This document shows, piece by piece, positions 1-10,118 of a DNA stretch of 64,000 nucleotides; position 1 is the first letter of the stretch; every line of letters starts with the position of its first letter. The stretch is from NCBI GenBank assembly GCA_964016985.1, contig OZ024823.1, positions 39,342,264-39,406,263 of the forward strand, written 5' to 3'. The notes below the pieces were generated by a model. It searched no databases, was not told the DNA's origin, and was given only the letters and a program-made list of their open reading frames with translations. The stretch is from Anodontia alba. Lineage: Eukaryota > Mollusca > Bivalvia > Lucinida > Lucinidae. Position numbers and translations under genes: made by a program.

Positions 1-45
1 GATTCATTGATTCAGAATTTTGATATAAATTAACATACTGAATGA

Positions 46-113
46 CAAACAGTGCAGATCCAGATCAGTTGGCTTCTTCAGAAGCCAACTGATCTGAATC
101 TACACTGTTTGCA
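46..113. repeat. Family D palindrome, TTGGC-arm type
   Basis: A 68-bp near-perfect palindrome starts CAAACAGTGCAGATCC and ends in CTACACTGTTTG. The inner arms are CAGTTGGCTTC and GAAGCCAACTG. This is the first of more than 20 dispersed copies. The outer 15 to 18 bp are shared by all copies, while the inner arms come in at least three types. It probably is a non-autonomous element or a hairpin unit copied within larger ones. No function can be assigned. Confidence 0.75.
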
Positions 114-209
114 AAGGCTGGGTATATCCGAGTTCAGCAGGACAAGGGTTAAACTAGTTTTACACGATCGCAACCGCCCTTTATTCTCACCCACTTCAAA
201 CTTACTAAT

Positions 210-420
210 GAGCCAGTGCACGTTAAAACTTACAATAAGAACTGTATGACCAGCAAAGACTCAGATCGACCGGTACATCCACCCAGCATGGCAAGGTTTC
301 GCGTTTATCCATGTTTGGATAACCCGGAAGCTGTAGAAGACACATGCGCGGATGCGCAGGCTGATCTGAGTCTTCGCTGGTCGCACTAGTCTTATTGTAG
401 ACTTTGTCGGGCACCGACTC
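210..420. mobile_element. Family I MITE, about 210 bp
   Basis: The ends are inverted: GAGCCAGTGCACG at the left and, on the other strand, GAGTCGGTGCCCG at the right, each followed by a CTTACAATAAG-like stretch. Inside lies the motif AAGACTCAGATC with its complement GATCTGAGTCTT around a GCGGATGCGC centre. The better preserved copy is at 24125-24359. Confidence 0.65.
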
Positions 421-422
421 AC

Positions 423-575
423 ATGCATATTAGTTCGGTCCGCCTGGGGTCTTCTACTGCATCAGTGAAAATCACAGAAAACACAATAATCACATAATTG
501 CAATGAAACAAATTAGGGGGCTCAGCTGCTCTGAAACCAAAGCAAAATAAAACAAGTTGGACCATGATAGGCCCG
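423..575 (+). repeat. Family H fragment (3' part)
   Basis: This matches the downstream half of the copies at 2490-2812 and 38855-39182: TCGGTCCGCxTxGGG, ATCTTCTAC, a pair of CACAG and AACAC motifs, GATGAAACAAATTA and finally CCATGATxGGCCCG. Only the distal third is present. Confidence 0.6.
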
Positions 576-628
576 ACCAGACAACAGTAGTCAACCCTTT
601 TCCTGGGTGAAAACAATTGATTTAAATA

Positions 629-803
629 CCGCTAAGCACTCTTCGTAAGCTTTTCAGCAGACGACATTTTCAAATATTTTTTCTTCTTTTTTCATGGAAA
701 CAGGATCTGACATTTCAGAACCTTTTTTCCTGAGAAAAAAATAAGAACAAATGTCATCGATTTGTCGATTGCTGAATAAGCCCAAAGAATGGTAAAGATT
801 AAT
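629..803. mobile_element. Family C element, degraded
   Basis: Family C elements begin near CGCTTAGCACTCTGGGTAAA, continue TTTTCAGCAGACGACATTTT, have a central hairpin with CATGCAAATTGTCTCC and its complement, and end GTCGxCTGCTGAA followed by AGAGTGGTAAAGxTTAA. This copy keeps both ends but has lost the central CATGCAAATTGTC hairpin. Confidence 0.65.
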
Positions 804-896
804 CATATTTTTTTCAGTTACACGTAAAAGCTATCACGGCTATATTTTGACGCATTGATCATTTACGCTCATTGTTAAGCAATTTACCACCAGTTG

Positions 897-950
897 ACCA
901 TTTATCGTCTGCTGACCATTTGCCGTCTGCTGACCATCAATCGTCTGTTG
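897..950 (+). repeat. Three 18-bp tandem units
   Basis: The units ACCATTTATCGTCTGCTG, ACCATTTGCCGTCTGCTG and ACCATCAATCGTCTGTTG stand in exact tandem. The TCGTCTGCTG part equals the inner end of family C, so this could be a small local amplification of a family C end. Confidence 0.7.
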
Positions 951-1072
951 ACAGCTCTAAAAAAAGATTGAGACGCGTCAAAGCTAAGCCGATATCTTTG
1001 TTTGCCAGCAGAGTGAAAGACAATTAGGATAAACACAAGTAAAACTCAACATCAGATAATATACCTTTGGTC

Positions 1073-1250
1073 AAGTGCGCCCTGTGAAGACTCCGATCAG
1101 CTTGCGCATCCGTGTCGTCGGATCAGAGTACTTGTCGGGTGCTTTTTATGATAACTAGTGATCCAAGGTTTCTTCAAACGCACTACAAAGACTCCGATCA
1201 GACTGCGCAGATGCGCAGGCTGATCTGAGTCTTCGCTAAGCACATTTTGT
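1073..1250. repeat. Family I-like composite palindrome
   Basis: Two copies of the AAGACTCCGATCAG motif flank a spacer, and a GCGCAGATGCGCAGGCTGAT palindrome leads to TGAGTCTTCGCT. The order resembles the interior of the family I elements, but the terminal inverted repeats are not recognisable. Confidence 0.5.
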
Positions 1251-1252
1251 CA

Positions 1253-1718
1253 CGCTGCGGTTCAATTTATTAATTACGATTCATTTATACGGGGGTCATT
1301 TCATAATGTCTCAAAACCGGACCTGAAAGTATGATAGATAGAACTTAAATGATGTATGGACTATACAATTCTGTTGCATCACAATTTAGTTGTCTTATGA
1401 CCAACCTTGCCTAATGAGTGTCTGGGCATCATCTTTTAGAAGTAATTGGTAGGCGTCATAGTTTAGTCTAAAATAGAGGATATGCATACAAAAATAGCCA
1501 GGACATTTAACCCTTCCAATCTTACAGACAAAAGCATCCATCCATCACGCGAACGTCTCCATGTTGATTTTTCCAGTATGACAGTCAATGTATTTAACTA
1601 TTGTGGGAATTGTTTAACTTTCAGTGGTGGCAACTCTATCTAAATTATTCTGTCTCTATTTTGAAAACGGACCTACTTATTGAATTTACTCCCCTTGGAT
1701 TGTTTAATATATTCATTC
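1253..1718. other. No recognisable feature
   Basis: AT-rich sequence without a convincing open frame, hairpin or match to other parts of the window. Confidence 0.5.
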
Positions 1719-1720
1719 AT

Positions 1721-1981
1721 CAGGAAAACACGCCTATATAGTTTTGATCCCCTTAAACCCCACTAATATATAGTAAAACTGAGGTTCACAGGGGTATACA
1801 TTATTTTTTTTATTTCTGCTAAAAAATACAGAGATTGGGCTTTCATCAGAACAGCCTCGCCGAGTACCCACAATGTATGTTTTGAGCAGAAATATGAAAA
1901 ATATCAGAATTTTTTATTTGAAAATTTTCATTTCTGGTGGTAAAATTTTCAGTACATTTGAATAGGCATGGTTTTCGTAAT
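1721..1981 (+). mobile_element. Family A element, core damaged
   Basis: Family A runs CAT(C/T)ACGAAAACAYGCCTAT, then a weak hairpin with AAACCCCAC and TGGGGTTT arms, a long central palindrome, a second weak hairpin with GAAAATTTTCA, and ends ATAGGCRTGTTTTCGTAATG. Here both ends are present, but the left arm of the central palindrome is degraded and only the right arm (GCCGAGTACCCACAAT) is clear. Confidence 0.8.
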
Positions 1982-2090
1982 GTGTTGTCTTTTTCTGCGT
2001 ATGTACAGTAAAACATCCAAGACTCGATCACAGATGGCTCACCGTGGCTGATTCGAACTCATCTTTGAGTCTCTTGGAATTTCTTCCGAT

Positions 2091-2371
2091 CATTACGAAA
2101 ACTCGCCTTTTCAAATATATCGAGAATTTTACCACCAAAAAATGAAAACTTTCCGATGAAAAATTCCGGTAGTTTTCATATTTCTGCTCAAAACATAGAT
2201 TGTGCGTACTAGTTAAAACGGTTCTAACGAGTATCCACAAATTAAGGTTTTGAGCAGAAATTAGAAAATTAATGTATACCCATGTAAACCCCAGTTTTAC
2301 TATATAAAAGTGGGGTTTAAGGGGGTCAAAATTATTTCTGTATAAAAGTGGCGTTTAAGGGGGTCAAAACT
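2091..2371 (-). mobile_element. Family A element, inverted, merging into an AT microsatellite
   Basis: The element starts ATTACGAAAACTCGCC and is in reverse orientation. Near its far end the segment TATAAAAGTGGxGTTTAAGG is present twice in tandem (around 2302 and 2342). The terminal ATAGGC end is missing and the (AT)n tract begins directly afterwards. Confidence 0.75.
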
Positions 2372-2376
2372 ATGAG

Positions 2377-2812
<436 letters not shown>

Positions 2813-2972
2813 CCCCTTAAGGCAAACGTGAACAGCTAACAGCTATGGTTCGTAACAATATGTGCATCTGCACAGTCCGATCGAAGCTTTTGTTGTTTTA
2901 TTAGCCCACAAAAACATATGCCGTAGAATTCCGTCGGTTTAAACAATTTTATTTCAAGCAATACAATGAATA

Positions 2973-4253
2973 CGAGGGTGAGGCTATAAGTAACCAGCCT
3001 ATCCCATTTTCGATGGGCCGAATCGGTCACGATTTTCATGCTTTGTTTTAATATATGATTTATACATGGGTACAAAATTACACGCGTATTGAGTCATTCT
3101 TTAATAAGATATTGAATGTCAAACATGGCTAGTGATGCAAAGGCATGCTTTTCATCTAAAGTTGAGTACCGTGTTGTAATTCGGTACTTGTATTTAAAAG
3201 GTAAAACAGGCAAGGAAATACACGGCGAGGTAGCCGATGTTTATGGGTCTTCTGCACCATCTTCTGCTCAGGTTAAATTCTGGGTAGGGGAATTCAAACG
3301 CGGTAGAACGTCTTTAGAAGATGAAGCTAGGTCTGGACGCCCACTGGATGCCACCGACGAAGAAATGTGTAAGAAAGTTCGGGATCTGGTATACTCTGAT
3401 AAGCAAATTCAGGTGGAAGAAGTAGAGCAGGCATTAGGCATTTCACATCGTAGCGTTTCAACAATCTTACATGATCGTTTAGGTATGCGCAAGCTAACAG
3501 CCCGTTGGGTCCCCAAATCCCTTAGCGATGAGCAAATGGCAACCAGAGCATCAGTATGCAGCGCCTTGTTGAAGCGTTTTAGGTCAAAAGATGATTTTCT
3601 TTTGCGTCTGGTGACTGTAGATGAGACTTGGGTTCATTATTATGAGCCAGAGAATAAAGCTAAGGGTCGTCAGTGGGTAGGGCCTGGGTCCCCGAGGCCA
3701 AAGAAGTTCAAGACGCAACCGTCTGCTGGCAAGGTGATTGCCACAGTATTTTGGGACGCAAAAGGCGTTATTATGTTGGACTTTTTACCCAAGAGAAATA
3801 CAATAACTGGAGTGTACTATGCAAACTTGTTAGACCAGCTCAGAACCGCCATCCGTGAAAAACGCCGAAGTAAACTCTCTTAAGGTGTTTTGCAGCAACA
3901 GGGCAACGCGAGAGTCCACACTTGCAAAGTTGCAATGAATGCTGTAGAGCGAAACGGGTATGAATTAATACCACATCCTGCCTATTCGCCTGACCTAGCT
4001 CCTATCGACTTCTTCTTATTCCCAAACTTGAAAAAGGATATCCGTGGACTTCATTTCCGGTCTGATGAAGAAGTCGTGACGGCAGTTGAGGAGTGGGTCA
4101 ATGGAAAGGACCCTGACTTTTTCAGTTCTGGGCTGATGGCACTTGAACACCGTTGGTCTAAGTGCAGCACACTAGAGGGCAATTACATTGAAAAAGAAGA
4201 GGTGGATCTCAACCGGAAATAAGTTAGGCTGGTTACTTATTGACTCACCCCCG
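2973..4253 (+). mobile_element. mariner element (Tc1/mariner), nearly full length
   Basis: The 1281-bp element has a left inverted end reading GGGTGAG and then ATAAGTAACCAGCCT within 2973-3000. The matching right end at 4226-4253 reads AGGCTGGTTACTTAT and then CTCACCC. A TA dinucleotide flanks each side (2971-2972 and 4254-4255), as expected for mariner target duplication. It carries one transposase gene filling most of its length. Size, ends and target site agree with a complete mariner copy inactivated by point mutations. The right end was later duplicated together with flanking DNA. Confidence 0.93.
3116..4222 (+). pseudogene. mariner transposase, DD34D type, one nonsense codon and a lost catalytic Asp
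   Basis: One continuous frame of 368 codons is interrupted only by TAA at 3881-3883 (codon 256). The N-terminus (about residues 15-60) looks like the first mariner helix-turn-helix, and a second helix-turn-helix around 100-120 (LGISHRSVSTIL) follows. WVPKSL at 131-136 is the mariner WVPHEL-like signature. The first catalytic Asp is residue 169 in TVDETW. The second should be in a HDNA-like motif, but the sequence reads QGNARVHT, so residue 263 is Gly. The third is residue 298 in YSPDLAPID. Spacing between positions two and three is 34 residues, which is the mariner DD34D hallmark. The protein would cut and paste the element through its inverted ends in the nucleus. With the stop and the missing Asp it must be inactive. 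The start at 3116 has a second Met three codons on; either is possible. Confidence 0.93.
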
Positions 4254-4420
4254 TATATATACTGGACATGTACACAAAACATATGATCAGAAAGAAAGCA
4301 TCCCAGCTAGCATTCTTTATAAGTTAGGCTGGTTACTTATTGACTCACCCCCGTATATATACTGGACATGTACACAAAACATATGATCAGAAAGAAAGCA
4401 TCCCAGCTAGCATTCTTTAT
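4221..4420 (+). repeat. Exact 100-bp tandem duplication across the mariner right end
   Basis: Positions 4221-4320 and 4321-4420 read identically. The unit contains the mariner right inverted end, its TA flank, 60-odd bp of flank and the first 19 bp of the family R palindrome. Both breakpoints contain ATAA, so a short-homology tandem duplication is likely. Perfect identity means it is recent or an assembly artefact. Confidence 0.9.
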
Positions 4421-4509
4421 AAATCTATAGCGGGCCGTTATCGGCCCGTCAGGTTAGCTGACGGGCCGACAATGGCCCGCGATAGATTTATAAAGAATGC
4501 TATATGGGA
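4402..4509. mobile_element. Family R palindromic element, copy 1
   Basis: A 108-bp inverted repeat: the left arm holds ATTCTTTATAAATCTAT and GCGGGCCGTTATCGGCC, the right arm the complement with a few changes, around a short TCAGGTTAGCTGA centre. A second copy is at 58997-59097. Confidence 0.75.
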
Positions 4510-5341
4510 TAAGCTTATTTAGTTCTTCACCTACTGCATATATATCACTTTTATTACATCATGGCAGTACACCATTATTACAAATAATACTCAATGCTTT
4601 TTGGATAACACATGACCGGACATGCAACCAGTCAGTACAGTGGAACGAAAGCAGGACAAAAGCGTACATTATTATGTAATAATGAAGGACAGTATAAAAC
4701 CACACTGGTGCTTTAAACGATAACAAAAAGGAAAGAAAGACAATAGAAACGGCATTCTAGAGCGAGAGAATGAGACAGGGAGGGAAAACCTTCCAGATGT
4801 GGTCGAGATGCGCACTGTAGACAATTTTAGCCATTACGTAGGTAACAACTTACTGACTTCGTATAGCACAAGCTCTGATGCATTCTGATCGGAAGAAACC
4901 AGAATTGTTATGAAACTACAAGCCATGTTTCTCTAAAGAGTGAATGCGCAGAAATTGTGTCTTTGGAACTCTATATGGTGATATGTTAATGCAGAAATGT
5001 CATACATGCGTTTTTGCCCAGGTTTATTTGCTAAATGATAAGGCCAACGATATTACAGAAAATGTACGCAATTTGTCAAGCCGTCTTGATGTCAGAATGT
5101 CAGGAAATCTCGCTTTAGTATCCCATTGCTTCAGTAAAATGTACATTTTTTACTGTCAAAACCTAAATATTATCGTGTCATGAAATCTTACTATAGTTTT
5201 TTTTCTTATGTATCTTCTGCGCAAATATTACAAAAAAAGACATGTGTCAGATAATCAAGCCTGTTCTTGACATTTCTTATAATAGGCACTCTGTCTGCGA
5301 TCTAACATAAAGTACTTATTTTGGTCAACTCCTATGTTATC
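4510..5341. other. No recognisable feature
   Basis: No convincing gene or repeat was seen. The longest open frame here (4944-5183) has no recognisable domain and no supporting context. Confidence 0.5.
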
Positions 5342-5533
5342 ATAGCTCCAAATGAGGCATTTTTTTTTCAACCAAAAATATTTACATTTTTCTTATTTCG
5401 CCACAAAAATATGTATTGTTGATACTCATTAGAAGCGCCTCGCTGAGGCGCTTCTAATGAGTACCCACAATATATGTTTTTGTGGAGAAATAAGGAAAAT
5501 ATTCATCTGATACCGCTCTAATCTGGAGCTATG
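5342..5533. mobile_element. Family B palindromic MITE
   Basis: The 192-bp element has 10-bp inverted ends CATAGCTCCA and TGGAGCTATG. Its centre (5423-5461) is ACTCATTAGAAGCGCCTC paired with its exact complement, flanked by CCACAA and ATATGT motifs and by TTCTTATTTC against GAAATAAGG. The layout is that of the family A core, with different outer ends. Confidence 0.75.
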
Positions 5534-5683
5534 GTTATCTTTCATTTTCCTAATAAATTTGTAAATCTCTGGAAAGAGAGATGTGTCCGAGGGAAACCTT
5601 ATTGATGCCATACGTCTGACAGAAGCGGAAACTCATTAAGGCTTAGTTTTGGGGTGTTGAATACATAATATTGCTACGCTGTG

Positions 5684-5893
5684 TTAAGGCTTAGCACTCT
5701 GGGTAAAATTTTCAGCAGACATTTTGAAACATTTCCCCGCAGAAAACAGGATTTGACATTTTATGTAAACTGTCTGTTCTGAAAAAAATGTCTGTTTTTT
5801 TTTGTTTTTTTTTTTTGTTTTTAAAAATAAAGAAAGAAATATATTACCAATCTGTCGATTGCTGACCTAGCCAAGAGAGTGGTAAATGTTAAC
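5684..5893. mobile_element. Family C element
   Basis: It starts TTAAGGCTTAGCACTCTGGG and ends AGAGTGGTAAATGTTAA. The right half of the central hairpin is replaced by an impure T-rich tract around 5796-5822. Confidence 0.7.
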
Positions 5894-6179
5894 CGTTTTT
5901 GCTATATTCTGTCGTTTTAACAACGAAAGGAAAATTCTGTCGTTTCTTTATGCTACACTCTTTGAATCGTTTTCGCTTCATTCTGCCATTTTAACAACAA
6001 AGGTAAAAGTCTGTCTTTTTCCTTCGAAAAGGACATACCCTTCTTAACCCTTTCTGAAGTGGACTCTTCCATTTTTGATTTTGGTCAGAACCATTGTACC
6101 AAACAAGGGTCTAAGTCCAAAATCAAAATCCCGTCTGGATCTACACTGTTTGAATAGGGATCTGTACCTATCTACAGGG

Positions 6180-6468
6180 GCTTTGGCCTCGGTTGCTCGG
6201 TTGGATGGAGGCCAGGTCGCGGGTTCAACTCCCGCCGAGGTCGGCAACATTCTTTCGTAGAGATTGATCATGAAATATTTTCTACGATCATTCTCTCCCT
6301 TCCGCTGATTCAAGTAGGCAGTTTTCAGTTTCTGGCGAAAGAATGTGCACAGTACTGGTTAACCGCTTAGAGGACTAAGGCTGCCCAGTAAACGAGTGGT
6401 TTGGTAAACTGACCGCGCTCGACATGATCCCACTGGGTTGACTGGGCCGTAAAACCTCAACACAAACC
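6180..6468 (+). mobile_element. tRNA-derived SINE (type 2), copy 1
   Basis: The head resembles a tRNA gene: an A-box-like TTGCTCGGTTGG at 6192-6203 and a B-box-like GGTTCAACTCC at 6222-6232. A unique body follows (ATTCTTTCGTAGAGATTGAT, then AATGTGCACAGTACxGGTTA) and the tail is AAAACCTCAACACAAAC. The copy at 30795-31099 matches along its full length. Such elements are transcribed by RNA polymerase III from the internal boxes and moved by a partner LINE. The acceptor-stem pairing of a working tRNA is not present. Confidence 0.85.
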
Positions 6469-6608
6469 TGTCTACATGGTTGAAAGGGTTAAGTTTGCTC
6501 GTTAATTTCAGACTTTTTTTCTTGCCGTATTTACCCTGTCAGGTATTTGGACAGACATGACTGAGAAGGGTCTATACCGAAAAAGTAGAGCAAACCCCCA
6601 AAAAAATC

Positions 6609-6885
6609 ATCACGAAAATATGCCTTTATAATTTTGACCCCCTGACACCCCACTTTTATATAGTACAACTGGGGTTTACAGGGGTAGATATTATTTTTCT
6701 TTTTTCTGCATAAAACATAGATTGTGGATACTCGTTAGAACCGCCTCGGCGAGGCGGTTCTAACGAGTACCCACAATCTATGTTTTCTGCAGAAATAAGA
6801 AAAATATGAGAGTTTTTTATCTGAAAATTTTCAGTTTTTGGAGGTGAAATTTTCTATATATTTGAATAGGCGTGTTCTCGTAATG
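6609..6885 (+). mobile_element. Family A element, intact
   Basis: Both ends are present. The core is a perfect palindrome around GCCTCGGCGAGGC. The left hairpin reads CACCCCAC against TGGGGTTT. The downstream flank begins AAACGG; three other copies are also followed by AAAC. Confidence 0.88.
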
Positions 6886-6945
6886 AAACGGCTAATGCCC
6901 AAAAAATAAATATCGTCCTTAATTTTAAAATCCCTCATGCTCATG

Positions 6946-7145
6946 TTAACCTTTACCACTCTCTGGGCAAATTTAGCAGACAACAAATTGATATTTTTCC
7001 CAGAAAACAGAATTGGCTTCATGCAAACTGTCTCCACTGGAGAGAATTTGCATGAAATGTCAAATCCTATTTCCTGTAAAATAATAATAAAAAAATATTT
7101 TAAACTGTCGTCTGCTGAAAATTTTACGCAGAGTGCTAAGCGTTA
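6946..7145. mobile_element. Family C element, opposite orientation
   Basis: It starts TTAACCTTTACCACTCTCTG and ends GCAGAGTGCTAAGCGTTA. The central hairpin is preserved as CATGCAAACTGTCTCCACTG and its complement. Confidence 0.75.
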
Positions 7146-7146
7146 G

Positions 7147-8101
7147 ACGCGAGTTGACAAATAAATTGTCAGTTATTATCACAGACTCGGCATTTCAACA
7201 AGCCCACAGCAATTCGTTTCTTAGATTAATTAGAGTGGATTATAACAATCCTCAAACTTATATTGCATTTCAATGAATAGCTAATTAGACCAATATCCGG
7301 AATTTCGTATGATGGGCGATTTTATTTAATATCAAATTTATTGGGAGACACTAAGAAAAAGCGTTCCGTCGCCAAGCGATTTTGCGTTTAGACACTAAAG
7401 TTGTGTTATTTATCAAGTCCATTGCAACACCATTAAATGCCAATATGTGTTATAATACCAATGCTTTCGACCCACTTTACAGCGTATGCCAAAAAAATAT
7501 ATGAAAAAAAAAAATAAACGAACAACAACAACAACAAAAAGAAACAACAACAACAAAACAAAACAAAAAAAATATACTAAATAAGTAAATAAAATAAATA
7601 GATAATAATAAAAATAACAAAATAAAAATGAAAACACCAATACATATATATATACTCCTTTGTTTATGCATCATAGACTGGTTTCACATTGCTGTGCGCA
7701 TGCGCCAAACTGGCCAGATAAGTCTCGAATCGGCGTTATCTCAGCGAGATTACAATCGAGGGGGGCAATCTTCAGTTCGCTGCATATTAGAACAGGGGTC
7801 CTCGAAGATACTAGATGGGAACATATCAATTGGCTACAACAAAGTAAAACAGAATGAAATCGTCTCCTTTAAGGTGTAAAATTAGATTTTATTGCTTCAT
7901 TAAAGTAGTATCAATAGTCAAAATACTGCTTAGAGACTTAAAATAAAAGACAGATTTCGTTTACTGCAAGCCAAGCTTCACTGTTCCGTATTCATGCATG
8001 CCATTTTCATTTATTTCCACGTAACAAACAAGGTAATTTCAATAAATATATGAAATACATAGACAGAATATCCCTCCCTTCCCTGATTCTATATTTCATC
8101 C
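7147..8101. other. No gene; A-rich low-complexity stretch
   Basis: The part at about 7495-7640 is an A-rich tract of AACA and AAAT steps with almost no G. The open frames across it on the other strand encode only runs of F, Y and V. The rest shows no family seen elsewhere. Confidence 0.6.
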
Positions 8102-8315
8102 TTAACCTTTACCACTCTCTTAAAAAATTCAGCAGTCGACAAATTGATGACATGTTTCTTTTTCCCCAGAAAACAGGATTAGGCGTTTCATGCAAATTGT
8201 CTCCATTGGAGACAATTTGCATGAAATGTCAAAACTTGTTTTCAGAGAAAAATAAGAAAAATATTTCAATATGTCGACTGCTGAAAAAAAAAATACCCAG
8301 AGTGCAAGGCGTTAA
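8102..8315. mobile_element. Family C element
   Basis: It starts TTAACCTTTACCACTCTCT and ends AGTGCAAGGCGTTAA. The central hairpin CAAATTGTCTCC, ATTGGAGACAATTTG is perfect over 15 bp per arm. Confidence 0.78.
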
Positions 8316-8349
8316 AGCATTCTCGGTCATTCGAGAAGATTGTAAGATC

Positions 8350-8629
8350 ATTATGAAAACATGTCTATGTAATTTTGACCTTCTCAAACTCCACTTTTAT
8401 ATAGAAAAAATTGGTTTGCAGGGGTATACATTATTTTTCTTATTTCTGCTATAAAACATAGATTGTGGGTACCCGTTAGAACCGCCTCGATGAGGCGGTT
8501 CTAACGAGTACCCACAATCTCTGTTTCGAGCAAAAATAATAAAAAGATCACATTTTTTTTTCATCTGAAACTTTTCGTATTTGCCGCCATAAAAAGTGCC
8601 ATTATATTGGATGGGCGTGTTTTCGTCAT
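8350..8629 (+). mobile_element. Family A element, first of an inverted pair
   Basis: It begins ATTATGAAAACATGTC and ends GGGCGTGTTTTCGTCATT. The core pairs with one mismatch in the outer part. Its right end abuts the next family A copy, which is inverted. Confidence 0.82.
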
Positions 8630-8904
8630 TACGAAAACACGCCTATGCCAATATGAAGAAAATTTCACCTCCAAAAACTGAAAATTTTCAGATAAAAACC
8701 TCTGATATTTTTCACATTTCTGCTCAAAACATAGATTGTAGGTACTCGTTAGAACCGCCTCGGCGAGGCGGTTCTAACGAGTACCCACAATCTATGTTTT
8801 TGAGCAGAAATAAGAAAAAAAAATATACCCCTGTAAACCCCAGTTTTACTATATAAAAGTGGGGTTTAAGGGGGTCAAAATTATATAGGCATGTTTTCGT
8901 GACG
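8627..8904 (-). mobile_element. Family A element, second of an inverted pair
   Basis: It starts CATTACGAAAACACGCCTAT directly at the end of the preceding copy and ends GGCATGTTTTCGTGACG. The two share three to four bases at the junction, so no target DNA lies between them. Confidence 0.85.
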
Positions 8905-9140
8905 TAGTTGTAAGGAAGATGTCTAGGAATAGTCACAATCACAGATCATAGCCTGTCAATGACACCAAGAGAAAGAGCAAAGAAAAACCAAGAGCCACAG
9001 ACTAAATAAAAGCAAAGTAACTGGCTCATTCTTTCCCAACAAATTGATCACAATGCTAGACATGATCCACTAAAAGGTAAGTAAGTAGTTTTTAACAGAT
9101 ATGGGAATGGCGGCCAATTTGATCAATGCAATGTGACCAT

Positions 9141-9290
9141 TTAACGCTTAGCACTCTGGGTAAAATTTCCAGAAGACGACATTTTCAAATAGTTTACTTA
9201 GGAAAGAGGATTTCACCTTTCATGCAAATTGTTTTTAATTGGAGACAATTTGCATGAAATGTCTAATCATGTTTTCTGGGGAAAATAAAC
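9141..9290. mobile_element. Family C element, left part and hairpin
   Basis: It starts TTAACGCTTAGCACTCTGGG and contains both arms of the CATGCAAATTG hairpin, but then changes at about 9290 into a different repeat. The missing right end may be the piece at 10119-10224. Confidence 0.65.
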
Positions 9291-10100
9291 AAATAGCCCA
9301 AGGGCAACGATTGCTCACCTGAGTATTGATACCTACATTCATATTCTAAACTACAATTCTTCTTGAAAAATGTATTAGTTCACCTTTTTTCCATTCAAAA
9401 GTCCAAGGAACTATATTTGCTGTAAAATTGGTCAAGGTAATTCTAAGATCATCATTTGAACAAATGTGGTAGTTTTCAGTCACCCAGTATATGCCAAATT
9501 TCATGGCAATCTGCCCAGAGGTTCTGTAGAAAAAGACGTCGATCTCTTCAAAATAATACCATATATGGAATTGGCAGCCATCTTGGTCCTGTGACCTGGA
9601 CTATTCAAATAAAATTCACCCCCCCCCCCCCCCCGCCCACCCACCACCACACCCGTTTTATCTCCGCCTTGAAGCTGCAATGGAATTTAATAGAAATAGG
9701 CCCAGTCCCTTATAATGTTGACGGACATACAATCCTAGTGACCTTAGATCAAGATCGCAGAATGATCTTGACCTTTGACACTGAGTGAGGTTCATATAAG
9801 ATCTATTTTATTTCATAAACCTCAACAATTTCGGATGAATGCACTGTTTTACATTTTTCCCATTCAAAAGCCTAAGGGAACAAATTTGACCTTGCCATAA
9901 AATAGGTCAAGGTCAACCCAGGATCATCATTTATATCATTTTTATAGGGCTCAAGTTCCTTTTGCTGACTATTAAATTCCAAGATTATCTGACCTAGAGT
10001 TCTGAAGGAGAAGGGTTTTAATGATTTTTATCATATATGGGCATGGCTGCCATCTTTGTTATGTGACCAGGACCAATTCTATAAATCTCCTACGATTTGC
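9290..10100 (+). repeat. GCTCACCTGAG-type dispersed repeat with two diverged units
   Basis: The start GGGCAACGATTGCTCACCTG resembles the start of the element at 20484. Two related units follow, near 9380-9600 and 9840-10085. Each has ATTCAAAAG, GGTCAAGGT, ATCATCATTT, CATATATGG and GGCxGCCATCTTxGT in the same order. A poly-C run lies at about 9619-9634. The repeat sits between two family C pieces, so it may be an insertion into one family C copy. Confidence 0.6.
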
Positions 10101-10118
10101 CTGGAATGAAAGAAGCTT

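Noticed and set aside
6172..6245. tRNA gene
   Set aside because: The A-box and B-box-like motifs are there, but stems do not pair as in a tRNA, and the body and tail show that it is a SINE head. The same applies at 26150-26220 and 30795-30865.
8050..8454. 134-codon plus-strand open frame
   Set aside because: It runs through a family C element and into a family A element; both families lack a conserved frame.
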